The translations under genes were made by a program, and so were the position numbers. Source: an uncultured Lachnospiraceae bacterium (GTDB lineage: Bacteria; Bacillota; Clostridia; Lachnospirales; Lachnospiraceae). From it: DNA of 32,178 bases. The stretch is from assembly GCA_910584695.1 (NCBI GenBank), contig CAJUBR010000020.1, positions 6,300-38,477 on the forward strand, in the 5' to 3' direction. A model generated the notes under the pieces. The model saw only the letters and a list, made by a program, of their open reading frames with translations. It had not been told where the DNA came from and did no database searches. This document shows, piece after piece, positions 22,630 through 30,031 of this stretch. Each line of letters begins with the position of its first letter. Within the stretch, counting starts at the first letter, position 1.

Positions 22630-22690
22630 AAAAAGATGCACAAACATATGGTAACAAAATTACTAATCCATTATATTTATGCATCTTTTT
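22630..22690. terminator. Bidirectional terminator between maf and the chemoreceptor gene
   Basis: AAAAAGATGCA (22630-22640) pairs with TGCATCTTTTT (22680-22690), with T and A tracts on the outside of each arm. The first arm plus CAAAC is shared with the terminator at 10888. Confidence 0.8.
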
Positions 22691-22695
22691 AAGTG

Positions 22696-24624
22696 TTATA
22701 GTTTAAATATATTAATTCCTTCGTCCAATTCCTCAGCAATCCTTCTTAAATGATTCGATTTTTCAGAAATATCTGCCACAACAGAAGTAACCTCTGCAAC
22801 TGATGCAGATGTCTGCTGTGCACCGGCTGCATTTTCCTCCGCAATAACCGTTAAATTATGCACAACATCCACTACATTCACCCTTGCCTCATCCAGCCGC
22901 TTTGTCTTGGTAGAAATCTGGCTCATACCGGATACCGATTCCTGTACTCCCTCCTGAATTTCATTAAACGCTTCATCTGTCATTCTCATCTGGCTGCTCT
23001 GTTCTCTGATAATTTCCCGCACCTGTTCCATTATCTGGACTGCTTCTTCCGAATCATGCCTTAACGTCTCAATAATACTTCCAATCTCCTCTGCCGATGC
23101 ATTTGACTGATCCGCCAGTTTTTGAATCTCCAATGCAACAACCGCAAATCCACGTCCCTGCTCACCGGCTCTCGCAGCTTCAATCGATGCATTCAGTGAT
23201 AGCAGATTCGTCTCAGTTGCAATATCTGCAATCATCCGGCTAGCCTCACCAATCTTCACAGTTGACTCATTTGTCATTCTTGTCTGTCTGGCAATCATTT
23301 CAATATATTCTTCTGCCTTTGTATTAATTTCACCTAGTCTGCTTAAAATGGTCTGGGCATGATCACTAGACGACTGCATCGTCTTGGCATACTGCATTAT
23401 TTTTTCAACCTCTGCATTTGTTTCCTTCACCATGTCTCCCATGATTTCAACATTCTCTGTTGCTCTTTGTGTTTCTTCTGCCTGAGAAGAAGCTCCCTTG
23501 GCAATGTCATTTACTGCATTTTCCACCTGTCCCATTGTAAGTGCAGTCTCATTTGCTCCCACATTCAGACTCTCCGCAGATTCTGTCAGTAAATCACTTT
23601 GTTTCTTAATCTGGGACACCACATTACCTAGCTCCTGCCTGAGAATCGTAAGTGCCTGACTCATCTTTCCTGTCTCATCTTTTCTCTTTTCCAAAGACTG
23701 TTGTCTGACATCTGCTGTAAAGTCCATATCCGATACCCGTGCTGTCAACTCCGTTATCAAGTTAATCGGCCGCACAATAATAGTTGAAATTATAAGACTT
23801 ATCGTTCCGCAAAGTATCACCACAATTCCCAGACTAATCCAGCCAAATACATTCAGTTTTTGAATCGGCTGGAACAGTTCCTCTTCATCGGTTGCAACTA
23901 CCAGAATATAATTAACCAAATCGTCTATATAAAATGCTGCATATTTATTTGCATCTCCATACTGATACTCCACGATTCCGTTTTCAATCTCCTCGTGTGC
24001 CTGAATTTTATCGACAATATTCTTGATCGCCTCTACTTCAATCTCCTGTCCTACTTTTTCTTTGTCCGGATGATATAATATGGTTCCTTCTGTTGAAAGC
24101 ACATAAACATAGCTTGATTCAATCCCTTTCATCCCAACATCATCCAACCGTACCTCAAGGCTTTCTTCTGACAGTGTCTTCCGGGGACCAACATCACTGA
24201 TACGGTAATCCAGCATCCTTCCATAAGCTACAGATAAATCCTGTAGATAATGCTGCGACATGCTCGAAATCTGCTTTTTCGCATTTGGTGCATATACACC
24301 AATCATAAGCACACCGGTAAGTACAACCATCAAAACTGTCATGACACCAATTCTTGTTTTAATGGAATTCATCCTTGTTATGTGGTTTCCATTTTTTGCA
24401 TCCTTCTTTATTTTTTTATGCTTTTCATGTTTCAGGCTCTTGTTTTCTTCTGCATTGCCTTCTTTTTTTATAGATTGTTTCTCTTCCGCCTGTTTTTTAC
24501 TTTTTTTCTCTGCACGTTTCTTACGTTCTATACGCTTCTCTTCCGCTTTTTTTTCACGTGCTGCACGTTTTTTCTGTTCATATTCCGTATGTTTTTTATC
24601 TTTATCGTGCTCTATCTCCCTCAT
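22696..24624 (-). CDS. Methyl-accepting chemotaxis receptor with basic N-terminal extension
   Basis: A 642-residue membrane chemoreceptor. Residues 1-85 are an unusual cytoplasmic extension rich in Lys, Glu and Arg (EKKAEEKRIERKKRAEKK region). Transmembrane helix 1 is at about 92-110, an extracellular Cache-type sensor at 111-262 (YVYVLSTEGTILYHPDKEKVG is the usual Cache strand pattern, given by motif), helix 2 at about 264-290 and HAMP at 290-340. The signalling domain carries the conserved tip NLLSLNASIEAARAGEQGRG. Ligand is unknown; many such Cache domains bind amino acids or organic acids. Start ATG at 24624 has AAGGAG at good spacing, so the basic extension is translated; otherwise Met85 would be the normal family start. 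A consensus promoter with an overlapping palindrome lies upstream. Confidence 0.92.
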   Translation of the reverse strand: MREIEHDKDKKHTEYEQKKRAAREKKAEEKRIERKKRAEKKSKKQAEEKQSIKKEGNAEENKSLKHEKHKKIKKDAKNGNHITRMNSIKTRIGVMTVLMVVLTGVLMIGVYAPNAKKQISSMSQHYLQDLSVAYGRMLDYRISDVGPRKTLSEESLEVRLDDVGMKGIESSYVYVLSTEGTILYHPDKEKVGQEIEVEAIKNIVDKIQAHEEIENGIVEYQYGDANKYAAFYIDDLVNYILVVATDEEELFQPIQKLNVFGWISLGIVVILCGTISLIISTIIVRPINLITELTARVSDMDFTADVRQQSLEKRKDETGKMSQALTILRQELGNVVSQIKKQSDLLTESAESLNVGANETALTMGQVENAVNDIAKGASSQAEETQRATENVEIMGDMVKETNAEVEKIMQYAKTMQSSSDHAQTILSRLGEINTKAEEYIEMIARQTRMTNESTVKIGEASRMIADIATETNLLSLNASIEAARAGEQGRGFAVVALEIQKLADQSNASAEEIGSIIETLRHDSEEAVQIMEQVREIIREQSSQMRMTDEAFNEIQEGVQESVSGMSQISTKTKRLDEARVNVVDVVHNLTVIAEENAAGAQQTSASVAEVTSVVADISEKSNHLRRIAEELDEGINIFKL

Positions 24625-24695
24625 ATTCTCACTCCTTATTTTATGTCATCCGCATTAATTGTTCTTTTTATCATTTTGTACAATATTTGCTAAAT

Positions 24696-24724
24696 ATTTT
24701 ACTATTTATCTATTTTTTTGTCAA
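24696..24724 (-). promoter_or_regulatory. Promoter of the chemoreceptor gene
   Basis: On minus TTGACA (24719-24724), 17 bases, TAAAAT (24696-24701). Transcription would start near 24689, giving a leader of about 65 bases. Confidence 0.75.
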
Positions 24725-24735
24725 GATTGACAAAA
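24716..24735. promoter_or_regulatory. Palindrome TTTTGTCAAGATTGACAAAA over the -35 box
   Basis: Perfect 9+2+9 inverted repeat that includes the -35 hexamer of the chemoreceptor promoter. This position suits a repressor operator. No regulator gene is adjacent. Confidence 0.45.
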
Positions 24736-24753
24736 TCATAACTATTTTCCATT

Positions 24754-24850
24754 GGTAACTATTCAGCCTTCGGCTTCATAGTTACGGAATATACACATTC
24801 TTACGAACTTTGCAGCAAATGCAAAGTCCTGGGCTGAACTGTTGCCTTCG
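24754..24850 (+). repeat. Multi-hairpin intergenic repeat-like element (copy E)
   Basis: Contains nested inverted repeats: GTAACTAT/ATAGTTAC (24755-24762, 24778-24785) with GCC/GGC inside, ACTTTGCA/TGCAAAGT near 24808-24829, and an outer TTCAGCC/GGGCTGAA pairing. It resembles palindromic intergenic elements of related Clostridia and shares an ACTTTGCAGCA segment with copy B but not its ends. It directly abuts the stop codon of the GTPase-NYN gene and may end that transcript. Confidence 0.5.
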
Positions 24851-27493
24851 CTACGATTTTTCATCTGCCAGATACTCTCTTATACTTTCATTTATGCTTT
24901 CCACTTCTTCTTTTAATTCTCCTGCCGACATAACCATACAGTTCTGCCCTCTGGTAATTAACTGTACTAAACCATCCGAAGTAGCCACAACGATCTGATA
25001 ATCTCTCGATATCCTGTGTGTCAGTCTTTCAATATAGGAATCTGCAGTCTCCGCCTCCTTTGTATACACTACATGAATATTGTGGTAATCAAACATCTCT
25101 CCGACATTTCCCTTCACCTTATATGCATCAAACACAACAATGGTTTCATATTTTGTAAATGCCTGATAATTAGAAAGAATATCCATGAGTTTCATCCTTG
25201 CTCCCTCTAAATTATCCTCTATCAGGCATTTCAGTTCATCCCATGCATGAACAATATTATAACCGTCTACGATTAAGTATTTTTCTTTCATCCCCACTCC
25301 TGCCTGCCCACGATAAATTACTTCAGGGGATTTTCTGCGTTTCTTATATAAATGCTTTGATGCCCGTTCATTTGCATGAAAGGTACGGTTCATAATCTCT
25401 TCAATCTGTTTCTCATCAATGGAATAATCAAACGTTTCCGCCTTATGAGGTACCTTTTTCGATATCTTTTCTTCCTGCCGCATCCTGCTGCCTTCTACAT
25501 GCATATAATCCTTTACCTGATTCCACGGTACAATAAAGCCTGCACCATGAGAACAAAATACAGAAGAAGACGGATTTTGTGTATCCTTGTCTGCCTGATA
25601 ATTTATTTTCTCTATCACTTCCTCCGCATTATGGCATACTCCATATCCTTTCAGAGTGCAGAACAGGTTTCCCCTGCCCTTCGTGTAAGAACTCACGGTA
25701 ATCTGATACCCCTGCATAGCAGCGACAGGAGCACACCCCTTAAGAACAGCCCTGTTCTCTTCTAATACCGGCTGTTCAAAACTTCCATACATATTTTCAA
25801 TATCCGTCATCGCCCTTCCAATCAACTCTGAAGGCAATTCAAGTTGAAATGAATAATATGGTTCCAGTAAAATAGATTCTGCTTGCATCAGTCCCTGCCG
25901 CACTGCCCGGTATGCCGCCTGTCTGAAATCTCCCCCTTCGGTATGTTTCGTATGAGCCCTTCCATTCACTACCGTAATTCTCACATCCGTCAATGCAGAC
26001 CCCGTCAATACTCCTATATGCTCCCGCTCCTCTAAATGTGTCAAAATCAAACGCTGCCAGTTCTTGTCCAGGATATCTTCACTACAATCCGTTAAAAACT
26101 GCATACCGCTTCCCTTTTCTCCCGGCTCTAGCAGTAAATGTACTTCCGCATAATGACGCAGTGGTTCAAAATGACCTACTCCTACTATCGGTCCCGCAAT
26201 GGTTTCTTTATAAACGATTTTCCCCTCTCCAAAATCAACCTCTACTCCAAAACGGTCCTTAATCAACCTCTTTAATACTTCAATCTGTACTTCTCCCATC
26301 AGTTTAACCTGTATAGACTGAGATTCCTCCAACCATGAAATCTGAAGTTCCGGTTCCTCTTCCTCTAATTGTCTTAAAAGCGGAAGCATTCTTGTAGCAT
26401 CCATTTCCTCAGGAAATTCCACGGAATAAGTTAATACCGGCTCTAAAATAGGAAAATCCCCCTCCCTCTCTTTGCCAAGTCCTTCTCCCGGATACGTTTT
26501 TGTGAGACCTGTCACCGCACATACCATTCCCGGAAAAACTTCCTCGGTTGTCTCATATTTTTCCCCCGAATAAATGCGTATCTGATTAACCTTTTCTTCC
26601 CATTCCGTACTATTGTCAGTAGATATTCTGCCTCTGCTTTCTGTATCCGGCAAACCATATCCTTTCTTTTTATGCAGACTGTCCCTCACCTTCAGACTGC
26701 CGCCCGTTATCTTCATATAAGTCAAACGATTTCCCCGAACATCCCTTGCTATTTTAAAGACCCCTGCACCAAATGAACTTCCCCATTCTTTTTCTGTCAT
26801 ATATTTATGCAGTTGTGCCAAAAAGAAAGCCACTCCCTCCAGCTTTAATGCAGAACCAAAATAGCATGGAAACACTTTTCTTTGAAAAATCAACCGGGAA
26901 ATCTCTTCCTCCGTAATGATGCCCTTTTCCAGATAACGTTCCAACTGTTCTTCGTCGCATACGGCAATCTGTTCCCAAAGTTCCTGTATATCAGAGTCCA
27001 TAAAATCAATACAGCTTTCACCAAAATATTTTTGAATATCCTGCATTAATTGCCCTTTGTCAGTTCCCGGCTGGTCCATCTTGTTAATAAAAAGAAATAC
27101 CGGTATCCGGTATCGTTCCAATAATCGCCACAGCGTAAGGGTATGTCCCTGAATTCCATCTGCACCGCTGACCACAAGTACTGCATAATCCATTATCCAC
27201 AAGGTTCGTTCCATCTCTGCCGAAAAATCCACATGTCCCGGGGTATCCAAAAGTGTAATCACCGTATCCTCAAACTGCATAATTGCCTGTTTGGAGAAAA
27301 TAGTAATCCCTCTGGCACGTTCTAATTCCTCCGTGTCCAAAAATGCATCCTGATTATCCACTCTGCCGGGCTTCTCTATCATTCCGCTTTCATATAACAG
27401 GCTCTCTGATAATGTTGTTTTACCTGCATCCACATGTGCCAGCAGACCCACGCAGATATGCTTACCCGACTTATTCAAAGATGTATTCTTCAC
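24851..27493 (-). CDS. TetM/EF-G-like ribosomal GTPase fused to a NYN (Rae1/YacP-like) nuclease domain
   Basis: An 880-residue cytoplasmic fusion. Residues 1-700 follow the order of ribosomal-protection GTPases (TetM/TetO) and EF-G: AHVDAGKTT (G1, 19-27), RGIT (switch I, 61-64), DTPGH (83-87), NKMD (137-140), then domains II-V including GYQITVSSYTKGRG near the C-terminal end. After a linker of about 60 residues, residues 737-875 are a NYN domain like that of YacP/Rae1, with VDGYN (Asp743), VVFDAY (Asp789), ETADSYIE (Asp818) and ATSDG (Asp840) as the expected metal-binding acids. Rae1 is known to cut mRNA in the ribosomal A site, and TetM enters the same site, so a GTPase delivering a nuclease to ribosomes is a reasonable inference. 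Start is GTG at 27493 with AAGGGG at eight bases. Tetracycline resistance should not be assumed from homology. Confidence 0.9.
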   Translation of the reverse strand: MKNTSLNKSGKHICVGLLAHVDAGKTTLSESLLYESGMIEKPGRVDNQDAFLDTEELERARGITIFSKQAIMQFEDTVITLLDTPGHVDFSAEMERTLWIMDYAVLVVSGADGIQGHTLTLWRLLERYRIPVFLFINKMDQPGTDKGQLMQDIQKYFGESCIDFMDSDIQELWEQIAVCDEEQLERYLEKGIITEEEISRLIFQRKVFPCYFGSALKLEGVAFFLAQLHKYMTEKEWGSSFGAGVFKIARDVRGNRLTYMKITGGSLKVRDSLHKKKGYGLPDTESRGRISTDNSTEWEEKVNQIRIYSGEKYETTEEVFPGMVCAVTGLTKTYPGEGLGKEREGDFPILEPVLTYSVEFPEEMDATRMLPLLRQLEEEEPELQISWLEESQSIQVKLMGEVQIEVLKRLIKDRFGVEVDFGEGKIVYKETIAGPIVGVGHFEPLRHYAEVHLLLEPGEKGSGMQFLTDCSEDILDKNWQRLILTHLEEREHIGVLTGSALTDVRITVVNGRAHTKHTEGGDFRQAAYRAVRQGLMQAESILLEPYYSFQLELPSELIGRAMTDIENMYGSFEQPVLEENRAVLKGCAPVAAMQGYQITVSSYTKGRGNLFCTLKGYGVCHNAEEVIEKINYQADKDTQNPSSSVFCSHGAGFIVPWNQVKDYMHVEGSRMRQEEKISKKVPHKAETFDYSIDEKQIEEIMNRTFHANERASKHLYKKRRKSPEVIYRGQAGVGMKEKYLIVDGYNIVHAWDELKCLIEDNLEGARMKLMDILSNYQAFTKYETIVVFDAYKVKGNVGEMFDYHNIHVVYTKEAETADSYIERLTHRISRDYQIVVATSDGLVQLITRGQNCMVMSAGELKEEVESINESIREYLADEKS

Positions 27494-27553
27494 CGAAAAT
27501 ACCCCTTTCCTTGATCTTTTTCAATATCTATATTTTAATTTTATATATTATAA

Positions 27554-28321
27554 TTACATTCCAAACTCTATCATATAATCACGATAGCGAAGTGCACACA
27601 TATTACGCTGGCATTTATAATTTGCCCTTTCCGGAATTGCAATAGAGTGAAAAAACGACTTCCACAGCTTCTCATATTCTGCGGATTCCTTCCGGTGCCA
27701 GATTCCCTCCAGCACTTCCTTGTCTAAAGGAGCCAGATACCATTGTTTTCTCCGTTCATGGAATACCGCCATTGTATGTGCCTCATCCAAAATCACAAAA
27801 TTCTCTTCGGGAAACCGGTCAGAAAAATGATCTGCCAAGATTGGCAGCACTTGATTCTTCGGACGGATTCTTGCAATCAGAATCCCTTCATCCGAATCGT
27901 GAAAACGCAAAAACTCACGAAAAGAATGTGCTTCATTCCATACATTTCTCTTTAACTCAAACACTCTGCAGACTGCGTCCTGCCCATGCATATCTACCAC
28001 TGCTTTTCCATAACAAAACCCAAGCTTTAAAAAGTGGTAAACCGCATCAATCTTATCCACCTCATAGGAAAGGGACGCATTATAAATCATATCATAAGCC
28101 TGCCGTCCGATTTTGCCGTTGACTGAACGGGCAACTTTCACTGCTTTATCAAGATTCGTCTGTACATATACATAATCGGCAAAAAGCTGCATCTCATGCA
28201 AATACTCTACCTGTATGGACAGCCGTTCCAATGGCAGGTGAGCCGCCCACGCATCATAGATTGCCGTAAAGATTCCGTCCGGTGTATCTTCACATAAATA
28301 AATCACCTGATTCTCTGCCAT
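27554..28321 (-). CDS. DUF4130 / TIGR03915-type putative DNA metabolism protein
   Basis: A soluble 255-residue protein of the family linked to radical-SAM and uracil-DNA-glycosylase-like genes in many bacteria. Recognisable features are the start IYLCEDTPDGIFTAIYDAW, the central LFxLGFCYGKAV-like segment, the ELKRNVWNEAHSFREFLRFHD motif (by position about 123-143) and the C-terminal RANYKCQRNMCALRYRDYMIEF. Its chemistry is unknown; a role in DNA repair is assumed from genomic partners elsewhere. Start ATG has AAGGA eight bases upstream. It follows the radical-SAM gene in the same direction, with a dispersed repeat filling the gap. No uracil-DNA glycosylase gene lies in the window. Confidence 0.85.
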   Translation of the reverse strand: MAENQVIYLCEDTPDGIFTAIYDAWAAHLPLERLSIQVEYLHEMQLFADYVYVQTNLDKAVKVARSVNGKIGRQAYDMIYNASLSYEVDKIDAVYHFLKLGFCYGKAVVDMHGQDAVCRVFELKRNVWNEAHSFREFLRFHDSDEGILIARIRPKNQVLPILADHFSDRFPEENFVILDEAHTMAVFHERRKQWYLAPLDKEVLEGIWHRKESAEYEKLWKSFFHSIAIPERANYKCQRNMCALRYRDYMIEFGM

Positions 28322-28344
28322 ATCTTCTTTCCTTCTTTCCTGAA

Positions 28345-28485
28345 GTCAAATCCCCCGCAGCAAGCTGACGAAGCATGCCTGATTTCTTTCTTGCAGGTTC
28401 ACCCAAGGGGGGGATATTTGCCCTTGCGGCATTCGCCAAATATCCATGCAGGCATGGTTACTTGGCTCGCTGCCCGCAGAAATCA
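28345..28485 (+). repeat. Dispersed palindromic repeat, full-length (copy F)
   Basis: Begins GTCAAATCCCCCGCAG and ends CTTGGCTCGCTGCCCGCAG then AAATCA. Internal inverted repeats are GGATATTTG/CAAATATCC (about 28411-28445) and ATGCCTG/CAGGCAT (about 28375 and 28449). Its right end covers the last codons and stop of the radical-SAM gene. It occupies the gap between the two paired genes. Confidence 0.75.
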
Positions 28486-29945
28486 TCAAATAAAGACAAC
28501 TGCTTAAAGGTTACATCATAGTCCAGTTCCCAGTTTTTCCTCCTGTCCAGTTCTAAAATTCTCCTTGTAATATAATCCTCATCTATCTTTGTCTGATACA
28601 TCATCTTTCCATTACAGGTGATAAAATAGTGTGCCCGCTTTAATACAACGCCTATTCTTTTCAAAGCATCAAAATTAAGTACCGTACTTTTTCTTGCACC
28701 AACAATACGCCTTGCCGACTTTACTCCGATTCCCGGAACCCGGAGTAACATCTGATAGGTTGCTTTATTAATCTCAACAGGAAAGTATTCCAAATGCCGA
28801 AGTGCCCACTCGCACTTCGGGTCCAGATACACATTAAAATTCGGTTGTTCCTCCGTCAGCAGTTCCCCTGCTTCAAATCCATAATAACGAAGCAGCCAGT
28901 CTGCCTGATACAGACGATGCTCTCTTAGCAAAGGCGGTTTTGTGCCTACTGCCGGCAGTTTGCTGTCGTCATTCATGGCGATGTATGCCGAATAAAATAC
29001 TCTTTTCAGATCATATTGCCGATATAACGCCTGTGCTACCGTCATAATCTGATAATCATTTTCCGGTGTCGCTCCAATTATCATCTGAGTACTTTGTCCT
29101 GCCGGAACAAACTGCTTTCGTTCCGGCTTAGATGAAACCACCATCCGATGCTCTTTCACAGAAGACAGCATTTCCTCGTCATCCTGGTATAACAACCGTT
29201 CCCTTAAGTCTGACGGCTGCAATCCGGAAGGTATCATTTCCAGATTCTCTTCCTCTTTTTCCGGTTTGGCAGGTTCCCCTTTTGAAATGCTTTCCCTGCT
29301 TCCGTCAATTCTTTGGATATTCCCAAAATCACCCTGTATTCCCCGCTGAATCTGCCTCATCGGCATCAAAATTGTCTTCCGTGTTTTATTCGGTGCGAGT
29401 TCTTTCAATCCTGCTGCCGTCGGCAGTTCTAAGTTCGTACTCATACGATCTGCCAATAATCCAATCCATTCTATGATCTGCGGATCTGCTCCCGGTATTG
29501 CTTTAACATGAATATACCCGTTAAAATGATGCACTTCCCGCAGCAAATATAACGCAGTATAAATCTCCTCCATTGTTTGTGTCGGGTTCTTCCGAATACC
29601 GGAACTTAAAAACAAACCTTCAATATAATTACGACGATAAAACTGCATGGTCAGTTCACAAATCTCCTCCGGTGTAAAAGAAGTCCGTAATGTATCATTG
29701 GATCTCCTGTTCACACAGTACTTACAGTCATAAATGCATTCATTGGTATATAAAATCTTTAACAAGGAAATACACCGTCCGTCTGCCGCAAAGCTATGAC
29801 AGATTCCACACGCTGCCGTATTCCCCATACTCCCCGCCTTTCCTTTGCGGTCTACACCACTGGAAGTACAGGCCACGTCATATTTTGCTGAATCCGATAA
29901 AATTGTTAATTTTTCTTCTATCGATAAATCCTCTATAATAGTCAT
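28458..29945 (-). CDS. Radical-SAM putative DNA modification/repair protein (TIGR03916 type)
   Basis: A 495-residue radical-SAM enzyme that usually occurs with DUF4130 proteins. The cluster motif CIYDCKYC gives Cys70, Cys74 and Cys77 for the 4Fe-4S centre; nearby Cys26, Cys46, Cys49 (CGIC) and Cys58 may bind a second cluster. The barrel motifs (GLFLSSGIRKNPTQTMEE, YIHVKAIPGA) follow. The C-terminus has a helix-hairpin-helix LLRVPGIGVKSARRIVGARK typical of DNA binding. A charged stretch at about 215-275 looks like an insertion. Substrate and product are unknown. Start ATG at 29945 has GGAAGGTGG at good spacing; the frame stays open seven codons further but lacks a ribosome site. The C-terminal residues CGQRAK come from a dispersed repeat. 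Confidence 0.9.
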   Translation of the reverse strand: MTIIEDLSIEEKLTILSDSAKYDVACTSSGVDRKGKAGSMGNTAACGICHSFAADGRCISLLKILYTNECIYDCKYCVNRRSNDTLRTSFTPEEICELTMQFYRRNYIEGLFLSSGIRKNPTQTMEEIYTALYLLREVHHFNGYIHVKAIPGADPQIIEWIGLLADRMSTNLELPTAAGLKELAPNKTRKTILMPMRQIQRGIQGDFGNIQRIDGSRESISKGEPAKPEKEEENLEMIPSGLQPSDLRERLLYQDDEEMLSSVKEHRMVVSSKPERKQFVPAGQSTQMIIGATPENDYQIMTVAQALYRQYDLKRVFYSAYIAMNDDSKLPAVGTKPPLLREHRLYQADWLLRYYGFEAGELLTEEQPNFNVYLDPKCEWALRHLEYFPVEINKATYQMLLRVPGIGVKSARRIVGARKSTVLNFDALKRIGVVLKRAHYFITCNGKMMYQTKIDEDYITRRILELDRRKNWELDYDVTFKQLSLFDDFCGQRAK

Positions 29946-29994
29946 ATATACCACCTTCCAAATCACCCAAACAAATGTTTCGAATATATGTTCT

Positions 29995-30022
29995 ATTATA
30001 ACAGAATCTATTTGTATTGCAA
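29995..30022 (-). promoter_or_regulatory. Promoter of the radical-SAM gene
   Basis: On minus TTGCAA (30017-30022), 16 bases, TATAAT (29995-30000), placed just after the pta stop codon, so this gene pair is not solely dependent on the pta promoter. Confidence 0.65.
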
Positions 30023-30031
30023 GTACAACTT

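Noticed and set aside
24250..24693. Plus-strand Phe/Cys/Leu-rich frames opposite the chemoreceptor N-terminus
   Set aside because: Complement of a Lys/Glu-rich coding stretch; no start signals.
24851..27493. Tetracycline resistance gene call
   Set aside because: Similarity to TetM is limited to the family architecture, and the C-terminal NYN fusion points to another role; resistance cannot be claimed from sequence.
9841..28485. CRISPR array explanation for the repeated GC-rich palindromes
   Set aside because: Copies are far apart, single and variable in length, with no spacer-repeat regularity and no cas genes.
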